DNA of 64,000 bases, taken from Marivita sp051859345 (GTDB taxonomy: Bacteria; Pseudomonadota; Alphaproteobacteria; Rhodobacterales; Rhodobacteraceae). The DNA lies in NCBI RefSeq assembly GCF_051859345.1, contig NZ_JBHYFV010000010.1, positions 57,459 through 121,458 on the forward strand. Reading direction: 5' to 3'. Shown piece after piece: positions 17,788 to 26,023 of this stretch; position 1 is the first letter of the stretch; each line of letters begins with the position of its first letter. A model generated the notes under the pieces. That model was not told where the DNA came from and searched no databases. It saw only the letters and a program-made list of their open reading frames with translations. The position numbers and the translations under genes were made by a program.

Positions 17788-19476
17788 TCATTCGCCTAAC
17801 GCCGTTTCAATTGCGTGGCTCAGTGCCTTGGCGTCTGCGCGTGGCAACGGGATGTACTTGGCCGACATCACGTCACAAAGCGTACGAAGATCACGGTGTG
17901 GTCGTACGGATGTGTCGATCATCGCGCTTGGAATGTTCAACGCGCGAACATGCCGTGCCATCGCCTGTGCATCCTCGTTGGCAGCAGCGCGTCCCGTCTT
18001 GCCGGGTAATGGCACATTGGCGCGGCCATCGGTCAGGACGGCAATTGACGGTGACAGGCCTTGCGCACGGGCGCGTTGCGCCAATTCGGCGGCGGCCTTG
18101 AGGCCTGAGGCAAGTGGTGTTCCTCCACCGCCGGGCAGACCTGCCAGGCGGCGTTTGGTTTGCACAAGCGACCGGGTCGGCGACAGGATCAGTTCAGCAC
18201 CTTCACCCCGAAACGCGATCAGCGCGACATGGTCCCGCCGCGCATACGCGTCAGCAAGCATGAGTTCGACCGCACCCTTCGCTTCGGACAAACGGGCAAC
18301 CGCCGAAGACCCCGACGCATCGACAGCAAAGATCACCAGACGGTCCGAAACTTCTTGAAACACCTTAACGTGGATATCGGACGAACGAATAAGGACTCCT
18401 GTGCGCTCCGGGTTCTGTTTGCGGCGAATGGTCTGCCATGGCACGGCCGCGCGGAGCGTTGCGACAAGATCAATCCGGTTGCCACCATCCAGTCGCCCTG
18501 CCCGCGATGGCAAGGGACGCCCGCGCCGGTTGCCGCGCTTCTTCTGACCTGCGCCGCCGCTGCCTGTCGCGGATTTCACGCGACCGTTGCCTGCCAGCAT
18601 GGCCAGAACATCGAACGGCAGAACCGCTTTGACAGCCTCGATCAACAAATCGTCCGGCAGTGTCAGTTCTGACTCATCCTGATCTGGGCTTTGGGTGTCC
18701 GGGGTATCGTCGGGATTGGCGTTATCCTCTGGCTCGTCCGTCTCTTCCTCAACCGGCATCTGCGTCGCGCGGTGGGCGTAGACCAGTTGAACAGCGATCT
18801 GGAGATCGTCCTCATTCACCGTTTTGCGGTTATTCAGAGCCGCATTGGCGCGCGCGGTTGCCAAGGCAATCAGCGGCGCGCGCAACGACAGAATACCGAA
18901 CCTGACTGCGGCAACTGCCAGGGCGGCGGGCACATCCTCGGGGATTTCAATGTCCGCCAGATGCGCCCTTGCCTTGATGACGTCGGCTTGCGAAATGACC
19001 AGGTGCGCCAATTCGACGTGACGCAGCCCCTCCAGATCCACCCGAAATGCGAGCCGTTCGGTCAAGGTCGTTGGGGCGATTTCGTCATCTTCGGCCCCTT
19101 CATCCAGAAGGATCAGGGCGTGCCCGACACCTGAATCAAGGCTTTGTGCCAACCGTGCCGCAAGGCCGGGTTCGCAGCGTTCGGCCATCGTAAAGACCAG
19201 CGGTGTCGGCGTTTCAAGAAGACCTTGGGCATACGCTATCTTTCCGCGAGTGAGTGTTTCGCCAATATCAACGCCGCCAAACAATTGCAGGTCGGAGATC
19301 GACGGAGTGATGCGGCGCGCCTTGGGAAAAAGCGTCTTGATCGGGGCGCAGAACATGTCGCGCACCGGACCAGCCCGTGCACGCAGGTGAAGCCCCCCCA
19401 ACCCGACCGGGTCGACCGCCAAAAGTGTCAGGGCCAGCTGGCCATGCACCTGAACGGTAGAGGGGTCTTCCTTCAT
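17788..19476 (-). CDS. bchD: Magnesium chelatase subunit D
   Basis: Inactive-ATPase partner of BchI that, with BchH, inserts Mg2+ into protoporphyrin IX. The 562-residue protein has a degenerate AAA+ N-half, an acidic Pro-rich linker (around residues 240-275, VEEETDEPEDNANPDDTPD), and a C-terminal VWA integrin-like domain with the MIDAS motif DASGS. The start overlaps the bchI stop by four bases. The length matches Rhodobacter homologues, and no frame disruption is seen. Confidence 0.95.
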   Translation of the reverse strand: MKEDPSTVQVHGQLALTLLAVDPVGLGGLHLRARAGPVRDMFCAPIKTLFPKARRITPSISDLQLFGGVDIGETLTRGKIAYAQGLLETPTPLVFTMAERCEPGLAARLAQSLDSGVGHALILLDEGAEDDEIAPTTLTERLAFRVDLEGLRHVELAHLVISQADVIKARAHLADIEIPEDVPAALAVAAVRFGILSLRAPLIALATARANAALNNRKTVNEDDLQIAVQLVYAHRATQMPVEEETDEPEDNANPDDTPDTQSPDQDESELTLPDDLLIEAVKAVLPFDVLAMLAGNGRVKSATGSGGAGQKKRGNRRGRPLPSRAGRLDGGNRIDLVATLRAAVPWQTIRRKQNPERTGVLIRSSDIHVKVFQEVSDRLVIFAVDASGSSAVARLSEAKGAVELMLADAYARRDHVALIAFRGEGAELILSPTRSLVQTKRRLAGLPGGGGTPLASGLKAAAELAQRARAQGLSPSIAVLTDGRANVPLPGKTGRAAANEDAQAMARHVRALNIPSAMIDTSVRPHRDLRTLCDVMSAKYIPLPRADAKALSHAIETALGE

Positions 19477-20477
19477 GCAAAAACTTCCTCAACCGTGCGA
19501 TTCACGCGGGTGGACGACCCTGCATCGTCCAGCGGATCGCGTCGCAAACGGTGACTGAGCGCCATGGATGCCACAGACCGAAGATGATCACGGGTTACGA
19601 TTGGGCTTCCCCTATAGGCGGCCAAGGCCCGTGCTGCGCGCAACAGGGTGAGTTCACCGCGCAATCCGTCCGATCCGATGGCGACGCAAAGACCGGCGCA
19701 ATCGCGCAACGTGTCATCCGGCGCATCAACGGTCTTGAGAGCATCGCGCGCGACCATGATGGCATCGCGGATCTTGCGATCTTCGACCGACCATTTTTCA
19801 ACAAACGTATCCGGGTTGATGTCAAAAGCAGCGCGGCGACGGATCACTTCGACCCGTTCCTCGATGTCATTTGGTGAGCGGACTTCAACGGACAGGCCAA
19901 AGCGGTCAAGCAATTGCGGGCGCAGTTCGCCTTCTTCGGGATTGCCAGAGCCGACCAGCACAAATCGCGCATCGTGGCGGATCGACAGGCCTTCGCGTTC
20001 AATGACGTTTTCGCCGGACTGCGCCACGTCGAGAAGCAGGTCGACAAGGTGATCCTCAAGCAGGTTCACTTCGTCGATATAAAGATAGCCGCGGTTTGCC
20101 TTGGCCAGCAAACCGGGCTCAAACGCCTTTTCCCCACGGCTGAGCGCGCGTTCGATATCAAGCGCGCCGACCAGCCGGTCTTCGGTTGTGCCAAGCGGAA
20201 GATCAATCACTGGGGTAGGCACATTGATGATGGTACCGGCCACGGGATCAGCCCAATCCGGCATCTCGGCCTCGGAGGGCGCGTTGGTTGGGCTTCCCTC
20301 AAGTTTGGAAATCTCTGGCAAGAGAGCCGCCAGTGCACGGACAGCGGTGGATTTTCCGGTGCCACGATCCCCGAAGACAAGCACCCCGCCAATGCCGGGG
20401 TCAATCGCGGTCAGGATCATGGCGAGTTTCATCTGGTCCTGGCCGACAATGGCCGAGAAAGGAAAGGGATGTCTCAT
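19473..20477 (-). CDS. bchI: Magnesium chelatase ATPase subunit I
   Basis: AAA+ ATPase powering magnesium insertion in bacteriochlorophyll synthesis. The 334-residue product begins MRHPFPFSAIVGQDQ, the standard BchI start, with Walker A GDRGTGKST (residues 36-44), Walker B YLYIDEVNLL (131-140) and sensor region LVGSGNPEEGELRPQ. The ATG at 20477 overlaps the crtA stop as ATGA; a longer upstream start would lie in crtA and lacks homology. It is part of the crtA-bchI-bchD-bchO leftward operon. Confidence 0.96.
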   Translation of the reverse strand: MRHPFPFSAIVGQDQMKLAMILTAIDPGIGGVLVFGDRGTGKSTAVRALAALLPEISKLEGSPTNAPSEAEMPDWADPVAGTIINVPTPVIDLPLGTTEDRLVGALDIERALSRGEKAFEPGLLAKANRGYLYIDEVNLLEDHLVDLLLDVAQSGENVIEREGLSIRHDARFVLVGSGNPEEGELRPQLLDRFGLSVEVRSPNDIEERVEVIRRRAAFDINPDTFVEKWSVEDRKIRDAIMVARDALKTVDAPDDTLRDCAGLCVAIGSDGLRGELTLLRAARALAAYRGSPIVTRDHLRSVASMALSHRLRRDPLDDAGSSTRVNRTVEEVFA

Positions 20478-21193
20478 GCGGCGATATCCTTGAGAATGCG
20501 GGGGGATTTGCCCTCCCAGCTGCCGATCTCGTCGGCAACGCGAAAGCGGGCATAGAGCTCTTCGCGGAACCACTTGCCGTCACGCACGGCGCGAATGGCC
20601 TGAGCGTGGGGGCCGTTGTTGCGGGCAAATTGTGCCATGGATTGGGAATCCGGCCAGATCGAAAAGGTGATCTGTTGCAGCAGAGGAAGTTCCCCGATTC
20701 CGATCTTGAAAAGAACGTTCGGATCTTCGCCGATCACGTCGCTGATACCCGGCACACGTTTCCAGAATTGCGCGGCGACGCCAGGGCGAACGGTTGCGCG
20801 GGTGAGGGCGGCAATGGGGCCGGTTTGCGGGGGCGATTCTTCGATGAAGGGACTGCCCCCCGACCACGCACCGCGAGCGGAATAGGGGTTGAGGAACAGC
20901 GTCCAATGCTCGGACGCCTTGGCGCGGTAGCGCTGAAAGATGCCTTCCGACCCAAGAGCGGTGCGTGCGCGCTCCAGGTCGGGCCAGACCGTCAGGATGG
21001 CATAGACAGATGTGTTGGGGATCGGCGTAAAGCCTTCGCCCGTTCCAGATCCGCACAGCTTCCAGAACTGAATCCCGTCGATTCGAGGAAGCGAAAGCCG
21101 CGCGGCACCCATCATTGTCAGCGCCCAAAGCCGCGATAGCGGTGTGGCAAAGCGATAAAAGCTCAGGCTCACGGTCTGCATTTCGGTTCCCAT
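20474..21193 (-). CDS. crtA: Spheroidene monooxygenase CrtA
   Basis: Introduces the keto group that converts spheroidene to spheroidenone under oxygen. The 239-residue protein carries LSFYRFATPLSRLWALTMMG near the start, SGTGEGFTPIPNTSVYAIL, and NPYSARGAWSGGSPF, all typical of CrtA. The start ATG at 21193 lies three bases from a PpsR-type operator. It leads the leftward bch operon and is divergent from crtI, the same arrangement as in Rhodobacter and many roseobacters. Confidence 0.95.
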   Translation of the reverse strand: MGTEMQTVSLSFYRFATPLSRLWALTMMGAARLSLPRIDGIQFWKLCGSGTGEGFTPIPNTSVYAILTVWPDLERARTALGSEGIFQRYRAKASEHWTLFLNPYSARGAWSGGSPFIEESPPQTGPIAALTRATVRPGVAAQFWKRVPGISDVIGEDPNVLFKIGIGELPLLQQITFSIWPDSQSMAQFARNNGPHAQAIRAVRDGKWFREELYARFRVADEIGSWEGKSPRILKDIAA

Positions 21194-21195
21194 AG

Positions 21196-21213
21196 TGTCA
21201 ACTAAGTCTGACA
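21196..21213. promoter_or_regulatory. PpsR/CrtJ-type operator 1
   Basis: TGT-N12-ACA; the longer TGTCA...TGACA forms a 5-bp inverted repeat. It lies in the crtA/crtI intergenic region, immediately upstream of crtA. PpsR is the aerobic repressor of photosynthesis genes. Confidence 0.85.
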
Positions 21214-21271
21214 CATAATCACGAAACAGGAAAGATATTAAATAAATTGACGCGCCACTCCGGCAAAATAT

Positions 21272-21289
21272 TGTAAAGTAAAGTTGACA
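21272..21289. promoter_or_regulatory. PpsR/CrtJ-type operator 2
   Basis: Second TGT-N12-ACA in the same gap, 58 bp from the first and 16 bp before the crtI start. Paired sites are typical of PpsR-repressed promoters, which allow cooperative binding. Confidence 0.8.
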
Positions 21290-21304
21290 GTATATCATGA
21301 GCCT

Positions 21305-22855
21305 ATGATGACGAAACTTGATACCGCCCTTGCGGCACATTCCGACAAGCTTAACTCGGCGCATGCCGTGGTGATCGGTGCCGGGCTTGGAGGCTTGGCG
21401 TCGGCCATGCGATTGGGTGCGATGGGTTACCGTGTGACCGTGATCGACAAGCTTGATGTCCCCGGTGGGCGCGGGTCGTGCATCTGGAAAGATGGTCACC
21501 GGTTTGACCTGGGGCCGACGATCGTCACTGTGCCGCAGGTTTTCAAAGAGTTATGGGCCGCTTGCGGGCGGGATTTCCATGAAGAGGTCGATCTGAGACC
21601 CTTGGATCCCTTTTACGAAATCCGCTGGCCGGATGGATCGACATTCACCGCACGACAGGACACCGAAGCGATGCGCGAAGAAGTCAGGCGGTTGTCGCCC
21701 GGCGATGTTGCGGGCTACGACACGTTCCTGCGCGACAGCGAGGAACGCTATTGGTTCGGGTTCGAGGATCTGGGTCGTCGGTCGATGCACAAGCTGAGCG
21801 ACCTGATTCGTGTGTTGCCGCGTTTCGCCATGCTGCGCGCCGATCGGTCAGTCTATACGCACGCTGCCAGGCGCGTCAAAGACGAGCGGTTGCGCATGGC
21901 GCTGTCGTTTCATCCGCTTTTTATCGGCGGTGATCCTTTCAACGTGACGTCGATGTATATCCTGGTGTCGCATCTCGAAAAGGAATTCGGCGTGCATTAC
22001 GCGATGGGCGGTGTTGCCGCGATTGCGGAAAACATGGCGAAGATCATCGGCGAACAGGGTGGAACCCTGCGGATGGAGACCGAGGTTGACGAGATCCTCG
22101 TCAAGAACGGATGCGCACGCGGGGTAAAGCTTGCGTCCGGGGAAGTTCTTACCGCCGACATCGTCGTGTCGAATGCGGATGCCGGATTTACCTATGACCA
22201 CCTGTTGCGCAACCAGCCGCGCAAACGCTGGACGCCGAAAAAGCTGAAATCACGGCGTTGGTCGATGGGGCTCTACGTCTGGTACTTTGGAACCAAGGGC
22301 ACGCAGGACAAGTGGAAAGATGTGGGGCACCACACCATCCTTAACGGTCCGCGCTACAAGGAACTGGTGCGCGACATCTTCAAGGGCGGCAAGGTTCCAG
22401 AGGATTACTCGCTTTACGTCCACCGCCCCACGGTGACAGATCCAAGTGCCGCACCTGAAGGGGATGACACGTTTTATGTGCTCAGCCCTGTTCCGCATCT
22501 TGGCCATACTGATGCAGCAAACTGGAAACAGCTTGAGCACGAATATCGTGCGCGTCTGACCAAAACGCTGGAAGACCAGTTGTTGCCGGGGTTTTCGGGC
22601 CGTATCACGGCAAGTGAAGTGTTCACGCCGGAGACGTTCAAGGACAGGTATCTGTCGCCGCATGGTTCGGGTTTTTCGATCGAGCCGCGTATCCTGCAAA
22701 GCGCCTGGTTCCGGCCGCACAATGTCAGTGAGGAACTGAAGGGTCTGTTTCTGACCGGTGCAGGCACCCACCCCGGCGCGGGTTTACCCGGAGTGATTTC
22801 ATCAGCCGAGGTGCTGGAACAACTGGTTCCCGATCCCGCTACGGTGCGCGGATGA
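21305..22855 (+). CDS. crtI: Phytoene desaturase CrtI
   Basis: FAD-dependent desaturase converting phytoene to neurosporene or lycopene. The 516-residue product has the dinucleotide motif VVIGAGLGGLASAMRL (residues 22-37), the VTVIDKLDVPGGRG continuation, and the C-terminal GLFLTGAGTHPGAGLPGV signature of CrtI-type enzymes. The start is ATG at 21305 or the adjacent ATG at 21308; no strong Shine-Dalgarno precedes them. The stop overlaps crtB by four bases. Confidence 0.96.
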   Translation: MMTKLDTALAAHSDKLNSAHAVVIGAGLGGLASAMRLGAMGYRVTVIDKLDVPGGRGSCIWKDGHRFDLGPTIVTVPQVFKELWAACGRDFHEEVDLRPLDPFYEIRWPDGSTFTARQDTEAMREEVRRLSPGDVAGYDTFLRDSEERYWFGFEDLGRRSMHKLSDLIRVLPRFAMLRADRSVYTHAARRVKDERLRMALSFHPLFIGGDPFNVTSMYILVSHLEKEFGVHYAMGGVAAIAENMAKIIGEQGGTLRMETEVDEILVKNGCARGVKLASGEVLTADIVVSNADAGFTYDHLLRNQPRKRWTPKKLKSRRWSMGLYVWYFGTKGTQDKWKDVGHHTILNGPRYKELVRDIFKGGKVPEDYSLYVHRPTVTDPSAAPEGDDTFYVLSPVPHLGHTDAANWKQLEHEYRARLTKTLEDQLLPGFSGRITASEVFTPETFKDRYLSPHGSGFSIEPRILQSAWFRPHNVSEELKGLFLTGAGTHPGAGLPGVISSAEVLEQLVPDPATVRG

Positions 22856-23892
22856 CCTGTTACGAAACGGATATGGAGGCCTGCCGCGAGGCGATCCGGC
22901 ATGGATCCCTGTCGTTTCACATGGCGTCCCGGTTGCTGCCTGCATCGGTGCGCGATCCGTCGTTGGCGCTTTACGCGTTCTGCCGTCTGGCGGACGACGC
23001 CGTGGATTTGCAGCAGCAAAAAGCCGCCGCTGTCCTGCGGCTTCAGGACAGGCTGGACCGGATTTACGACGGTCGGCCAGACAATGCTGCCGCCGATCGG
23101 GCCTTTGCGCGTGTGGTCGAAGACTTCGACATGCCGCGTGCTTTGCCGGACGCCCTATTGGAAGGTCTGGCCTGGGACGCGATGGGCCGCCGCTATGAAA
23201 CCCTTTCAGAGCTGTTTGACTATTCAGCGCGGGTGGCATCCGCAGTTGGCGTGATGATGTGTGTTCTGATGCGAGTTCGCGACCCGAACGCACTTGCCCG
23301 TGCCTGTGATCTTGGCGTTGCCATGCAACTGACCAATATCGCGCGGGACATTGGTGAGGATGCGTTGGAGGGGCGGATTTACCTGCCGCTCGAGTGGCTG
23401 GACGAAGCTGGACTGAATCCGGATCAGTTTCTTGACAACCCCAAGGCGACCAAGGCCATTCGGCAAATGACACGGCGACTGGTGATGCAAGCCAACCGTC
23501 TCTATATGCGGTCCGAAGCCGGTGTAGCGGGTCTACCGGTGTCCTCTCGCCCAGGGATCTACGCAGCGCGGTTCATATATGCCGGGATCGGTGGGCAGGT
23601 GCAGCGAAGCGGGTACGATTCGATTTCTTCCCGTGCACGCACGTCGAGACCGCAAAAGCTTGGTTGGTTGGCCGTGTCGGCGGCAAGAGCGGCAATGACG
23701 GTGGTCATGCCGAAATCCGCTGTGCTTTATGCGCGCAGCTTGCCGGAAACCATGTTCCTGGTAAACGCCGCTGGCCGTGAAAATGAACGCAGGTCACGGT
23801 CTGATGCCATATTCGAGGCGTTGTCACAGGCCGCACAACGCGAGAGAGACCAACAAAACGCCTTGAATGGAGCGCAAGGGCGGCTTACCTGA
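22852..23892 (+). CDS. crtB: Phytoene synthase CrtB
   Basis: Condenses two geranylgeranyl-diphosphate molecules to phytoene. The 346-residue protein has both Asp-rich metal-binding motifs, DDAVD (residues 48-52) and DIGED (166-170), plus AMQLTNIARDIGEDALEGR, the trans-isoprenyl synthase signature. It is coupled to crtI by a four-base overlap and followed five bases later by tspO. Confidence 0.96.
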   Translation: MTCYETDMEACREAIRHGSLSFHMASRLLPASVRDPSLALYAFCRLADDAVDLQQQKAAAVLRLQDRLDRIYDGRPDNAAADRAFARVVEDFDMPRALPDALLEGLAWDAMGRRYETLSELFDYSARVASAVGVMMCVLMRVRDPNALARACDLGVAMQLTNIARDIGEDALEGRIYLPLEWLDEAGLNPDQFLDNPKATKAIRQMTRRLVMQANRLYMRSEAGVAGLPVSSRPGIYAARFIYAGIGGQVQRSGYDSISSRARTSRPQKLGWLAVSAARAAMTVVMPKSAVLYARSLPETMFLVNAAGRENERRSRSDAIFEALSQAAQRERDQQNALNGAQGRLT

Positions 23893-23897
23893 CGTAA

Positions 23898-24377
23898 ATG
23901 TTTTGGGTCTTGTTCGGCATCTTTTTGGCTGCATGTTTGGCAGCAGGGTCGACCGGTGGGTTATTCTCGCCAGGTCCTTGGTATCGCAACCTCAACAAAC
24001 CCTCGTGGACGCCGCCTGACTGGGTCTTCCCGGCTGTCTGGACAACGCTCTACTTGTGTATGGCAACGGCTGGTGCCCGCGTGGCGCTGTTGCCGGACAA
24101 TGGGCTTGCGATGGCGTTCTGGTCCTTGCAGGTCGCGTTGAACGGACTTTGGACTCCGGTGTTTTTCGGGTTGAAGCGGATCAAGTTGGGAATGGCGGTT
24201 CTGTCAGCGCTCTGGCTGTCTGTTGCCGCGACGCTGTGGGCGCTTTGGCAAGTGGACGCAATTGCGGGGCTCTTGTTTGTGCCTTACCTCGTCTGGGTGT
24301 CCATCGCGGGCGCATTGAATGCAAGCGTCTGGAGGCTGAATCCCCGCGAAGCGAAAGAGTCTGGCGAGTTAACGTGA
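23898..24377 (+). CDS. tspO: TspO/MBR family outer-membrane tryptophan-rich sensory protein (CrtK)
   Basis: Five-helix membrane protein; in Rhodobacter it binds tetrapyrroles and tunes PpsR-regulated photosynthesis genes with oxygen. The 159-residue protein is Trp-rich and includes NKPSWTPPDWVFPAVWT (about residues 32-48), the family signature. It lies five bases after crtB. Normally crtC follows; here the cluster ends. Confidence 0.94.
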   Translation: MFWVLFGIFLAACLAAGSTGGLFSPGPWYRNLNKPSWTPPDWVFPAVWTTLYLCMATAGARVALLPDNGLAMAFWSLQVALNGLWTPVFFGLKRIKLGMAVLSALWLSVAATLWALWQVDAIAGLLFVPYLVWVSIAGALNASVWRLNPREAKESGELT

Positions 24378-24550
24378 CAACACCGCGCGAGGATATCGAA
24401 ACGGTTCTCGAACCCGGAATGGTAATCAGCATTGAGCCGACGGTGACCTTCGCCCGCGATCAGCACGGTGCCAGTGGCAGTCGTGAACTCGACATCCTGA
24501 TTATCACTGAAACGGCAACGCCGACATCACGGGCGACCTCTATAGCCTGA
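24374..24550 (+). pseudogene. Remnant of an M24 family metallopeptidase (creatinase/Xaa-Pro type)
   Basis: A 58-codon open stretch, starting at a GTG that overlaps the tspO stop, carries VLEPGMVISIEPTVTF and ILIITETAT, which resemble the C-terminal catalytic strands of M24 peptidases (LxPGMVxSIEPG, a metal-ligand Glu, then xLITE). An intact enzyme is about 380 residues, so only the last eighth remains. The sequence after TETAT does not look like a normal end. I read it as debris at the photosynthesis-cluster junction, probably not expressed as a useful product. Confidence 0.6.
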
Positions 24551-24622
24551 ATGTCAACGTCGTCGGTTGATGTGCTGACCTGGGATCAGCGCGACAACTT
24601 GCAGGGGCAGGCTTTGATGCGA

Positions 24623-25960
24623 TCAGGCAGGTTCTGTAAGTAGGTTGTTCTTGGACGTCCGGCAAACGCCTGTCTTTTGTGGGGCGCCGCTGACATAGAC
24701 CTGTTCAATCGAGCGATCGTCGCCCATCATTTGTAGCACGAACAACTCCTCTGCGACGTTCCTGGCCCGCTCCATGCGCAGCGCCATCGCTTCCGTTGCC
24801 CTTGCATTCAGGATCACGAGATCCGCCTCGGTTCCGGGGTCGAGCGTTCCGATCCTGTTTTCCAGCCCAAGCAGACAGGCATTGCCGCGCGTAGCCCAGT
24901 GAAAGGTTTGCAGCGGATGCAGGGTTTGACCCTGCAATTGCAAGATCTTGTAACCGTCGTTCATCGTCTGCAGCATTGAATAGCTTGTTCCTGCGCCGAC
25001 ATCGGTGGCGATGCCATTTGCAATGCCGCGACGGCGCAGGCCCGCATTGTCGAACAATCCGCTGCCCAGAAAGAGGTTGGATGTGGGGCAGAAGACCGGA
25101 TGTGCGCCAGTCTCGGTCAGCGCGTCGATCTCGCGCGGTTCAAGGTGGATTGCATGGCCAAGAAGGGTTTTTTCGCCCAGCAGTCCATAAGACTGGTAGA
25201 CATCCAGATAGTCGCGCGCCTGCGGATAAAGTTCTTTGGTAAAGGCGATTTCGTCGCGGTTCTCTGACAGATGCGTCTGGATGTGGCAGTCCGGATTCTC
25301 GGATACGAGCGCTTGCGCCATCTCCATTTGCTCGGGTGACGACGTGATGGCGAAGCGGGGCGAGATGACATAGCCATTGCGTCCACGACCGTGCCAGTCG
25401 GCAATCAGCGCCTTGGTCTCATCATAGCCGGATTGAGGCGTATCACGCAGCGCATCGGGCGCATTGCGGTCCATCAGAACCTTGCCACCCAGCATCCGCA
25501 TGTTGCGTCGGGTCGCTTCGGAAAAGAAGGCATCTGCCGAGGTTTTATGAACTGAACAGAAAGCAACGGCGGTGGTCGTGCCATGCGCTGTGAGCTGGTC
25601 GAAAAACGCGCGTGCCATCGTCTGGCAGTGTGTCTCTGACGCGAAACGGGTTTCTTCGGGGAAGGTGTAGTTGTTCAGCCAGTCCAACAGTTGCGCACCC
25701 CAGGAAGCGATCACCTGCACTTGCGGAAAGTGGATATGGGTGTCGATGAACCCGGCCATCATCAGATGCGGCCGGTGATCTGTGACTGGCGTGTCGGGGG
25801 CTTTGGCCCACAAGGTCGCGAACGGGCCGGTGTCCCGAATGATCCCGTCCGCAATCAGCACCGCGCCGTCGTCGAGATAGGTATAGGCATCGAGGTCATC
25901 GCCGGACTGCGGTTCGCGATGAAAGGTCAGCAGGCGGCCACGGAGTAGGGTCTGTGTCAT
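24623..25960 (-). CDS. guaD: Guanine deaminase
   Basis: Zinc amidohydrolase deaminating guanine to xanthine. The 445-residue protein has the metal-binding HxH in GFIDTHIHFPQ (H75, H77), THLSENRDEI, and FCPTSNLFLGSGLFD, a segment characteristic of guanine deaminases rather than other amidohydrolases. Downstream metal ligand region IATDVGAGTSYSML is present. It is the last gene of the leftward xdhABC-permease-guaD set, so its product, xanthine, feeds the upstream-encoded dehydrogenase. Confidence 0.92.
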   Translation of the reverse strand: MTQTLLRGRLLTFHREPQSGDDLDAYTYLDDGAVLIADGIIRDTGPFATLWAKAPDTPVTDHRPHLMMAGFIDTHIHFPQVQVIASWGAQLLDWLNNYTFPEETRFASETHCQTMARAFFDQLTAHGTTTAVAFCSVHKTSADAFFSEATRRNMRMLGGKVLMDRNAPDALRDTPQSGYDETKALIADWHGRGRNGYVISPRFAITSSPEQMEMAQALVSENPDCHIQTHLSENRDEIAFTKELYPQARDYLDVYQSYGLLGEKTLLGHAIHLEPREIDALTETGAHPVFCPTSNLFLGSGLFDNAGLRRRGIANGIATDVGAGTSYSMLQTMNDGYKILQLQGQTLHPLQTFHWATRGNACLLGLENRIGTLDPGTEADLVILNARATEAMALRMERARNVAEELFVLQMMGDDRSIEQVYVSGAPQKTGVCRTSKNNLLTEPA

Positions 25961-26023
25961 GGGTGTCTCGGGTGTTGTGCGGTTGCGGAAGATCGGGGCG
26001 GCACGATGGCCGCCCGGATATGG

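Noticed and set aside
20288..21139. 283-codon plus-strand reading frame opposite bchI/crtA
   Set aside because: It lies wholly antisense to two clearly conserved genes and its product has no recognisable domain; high GC at third codon positions creates such shadows.
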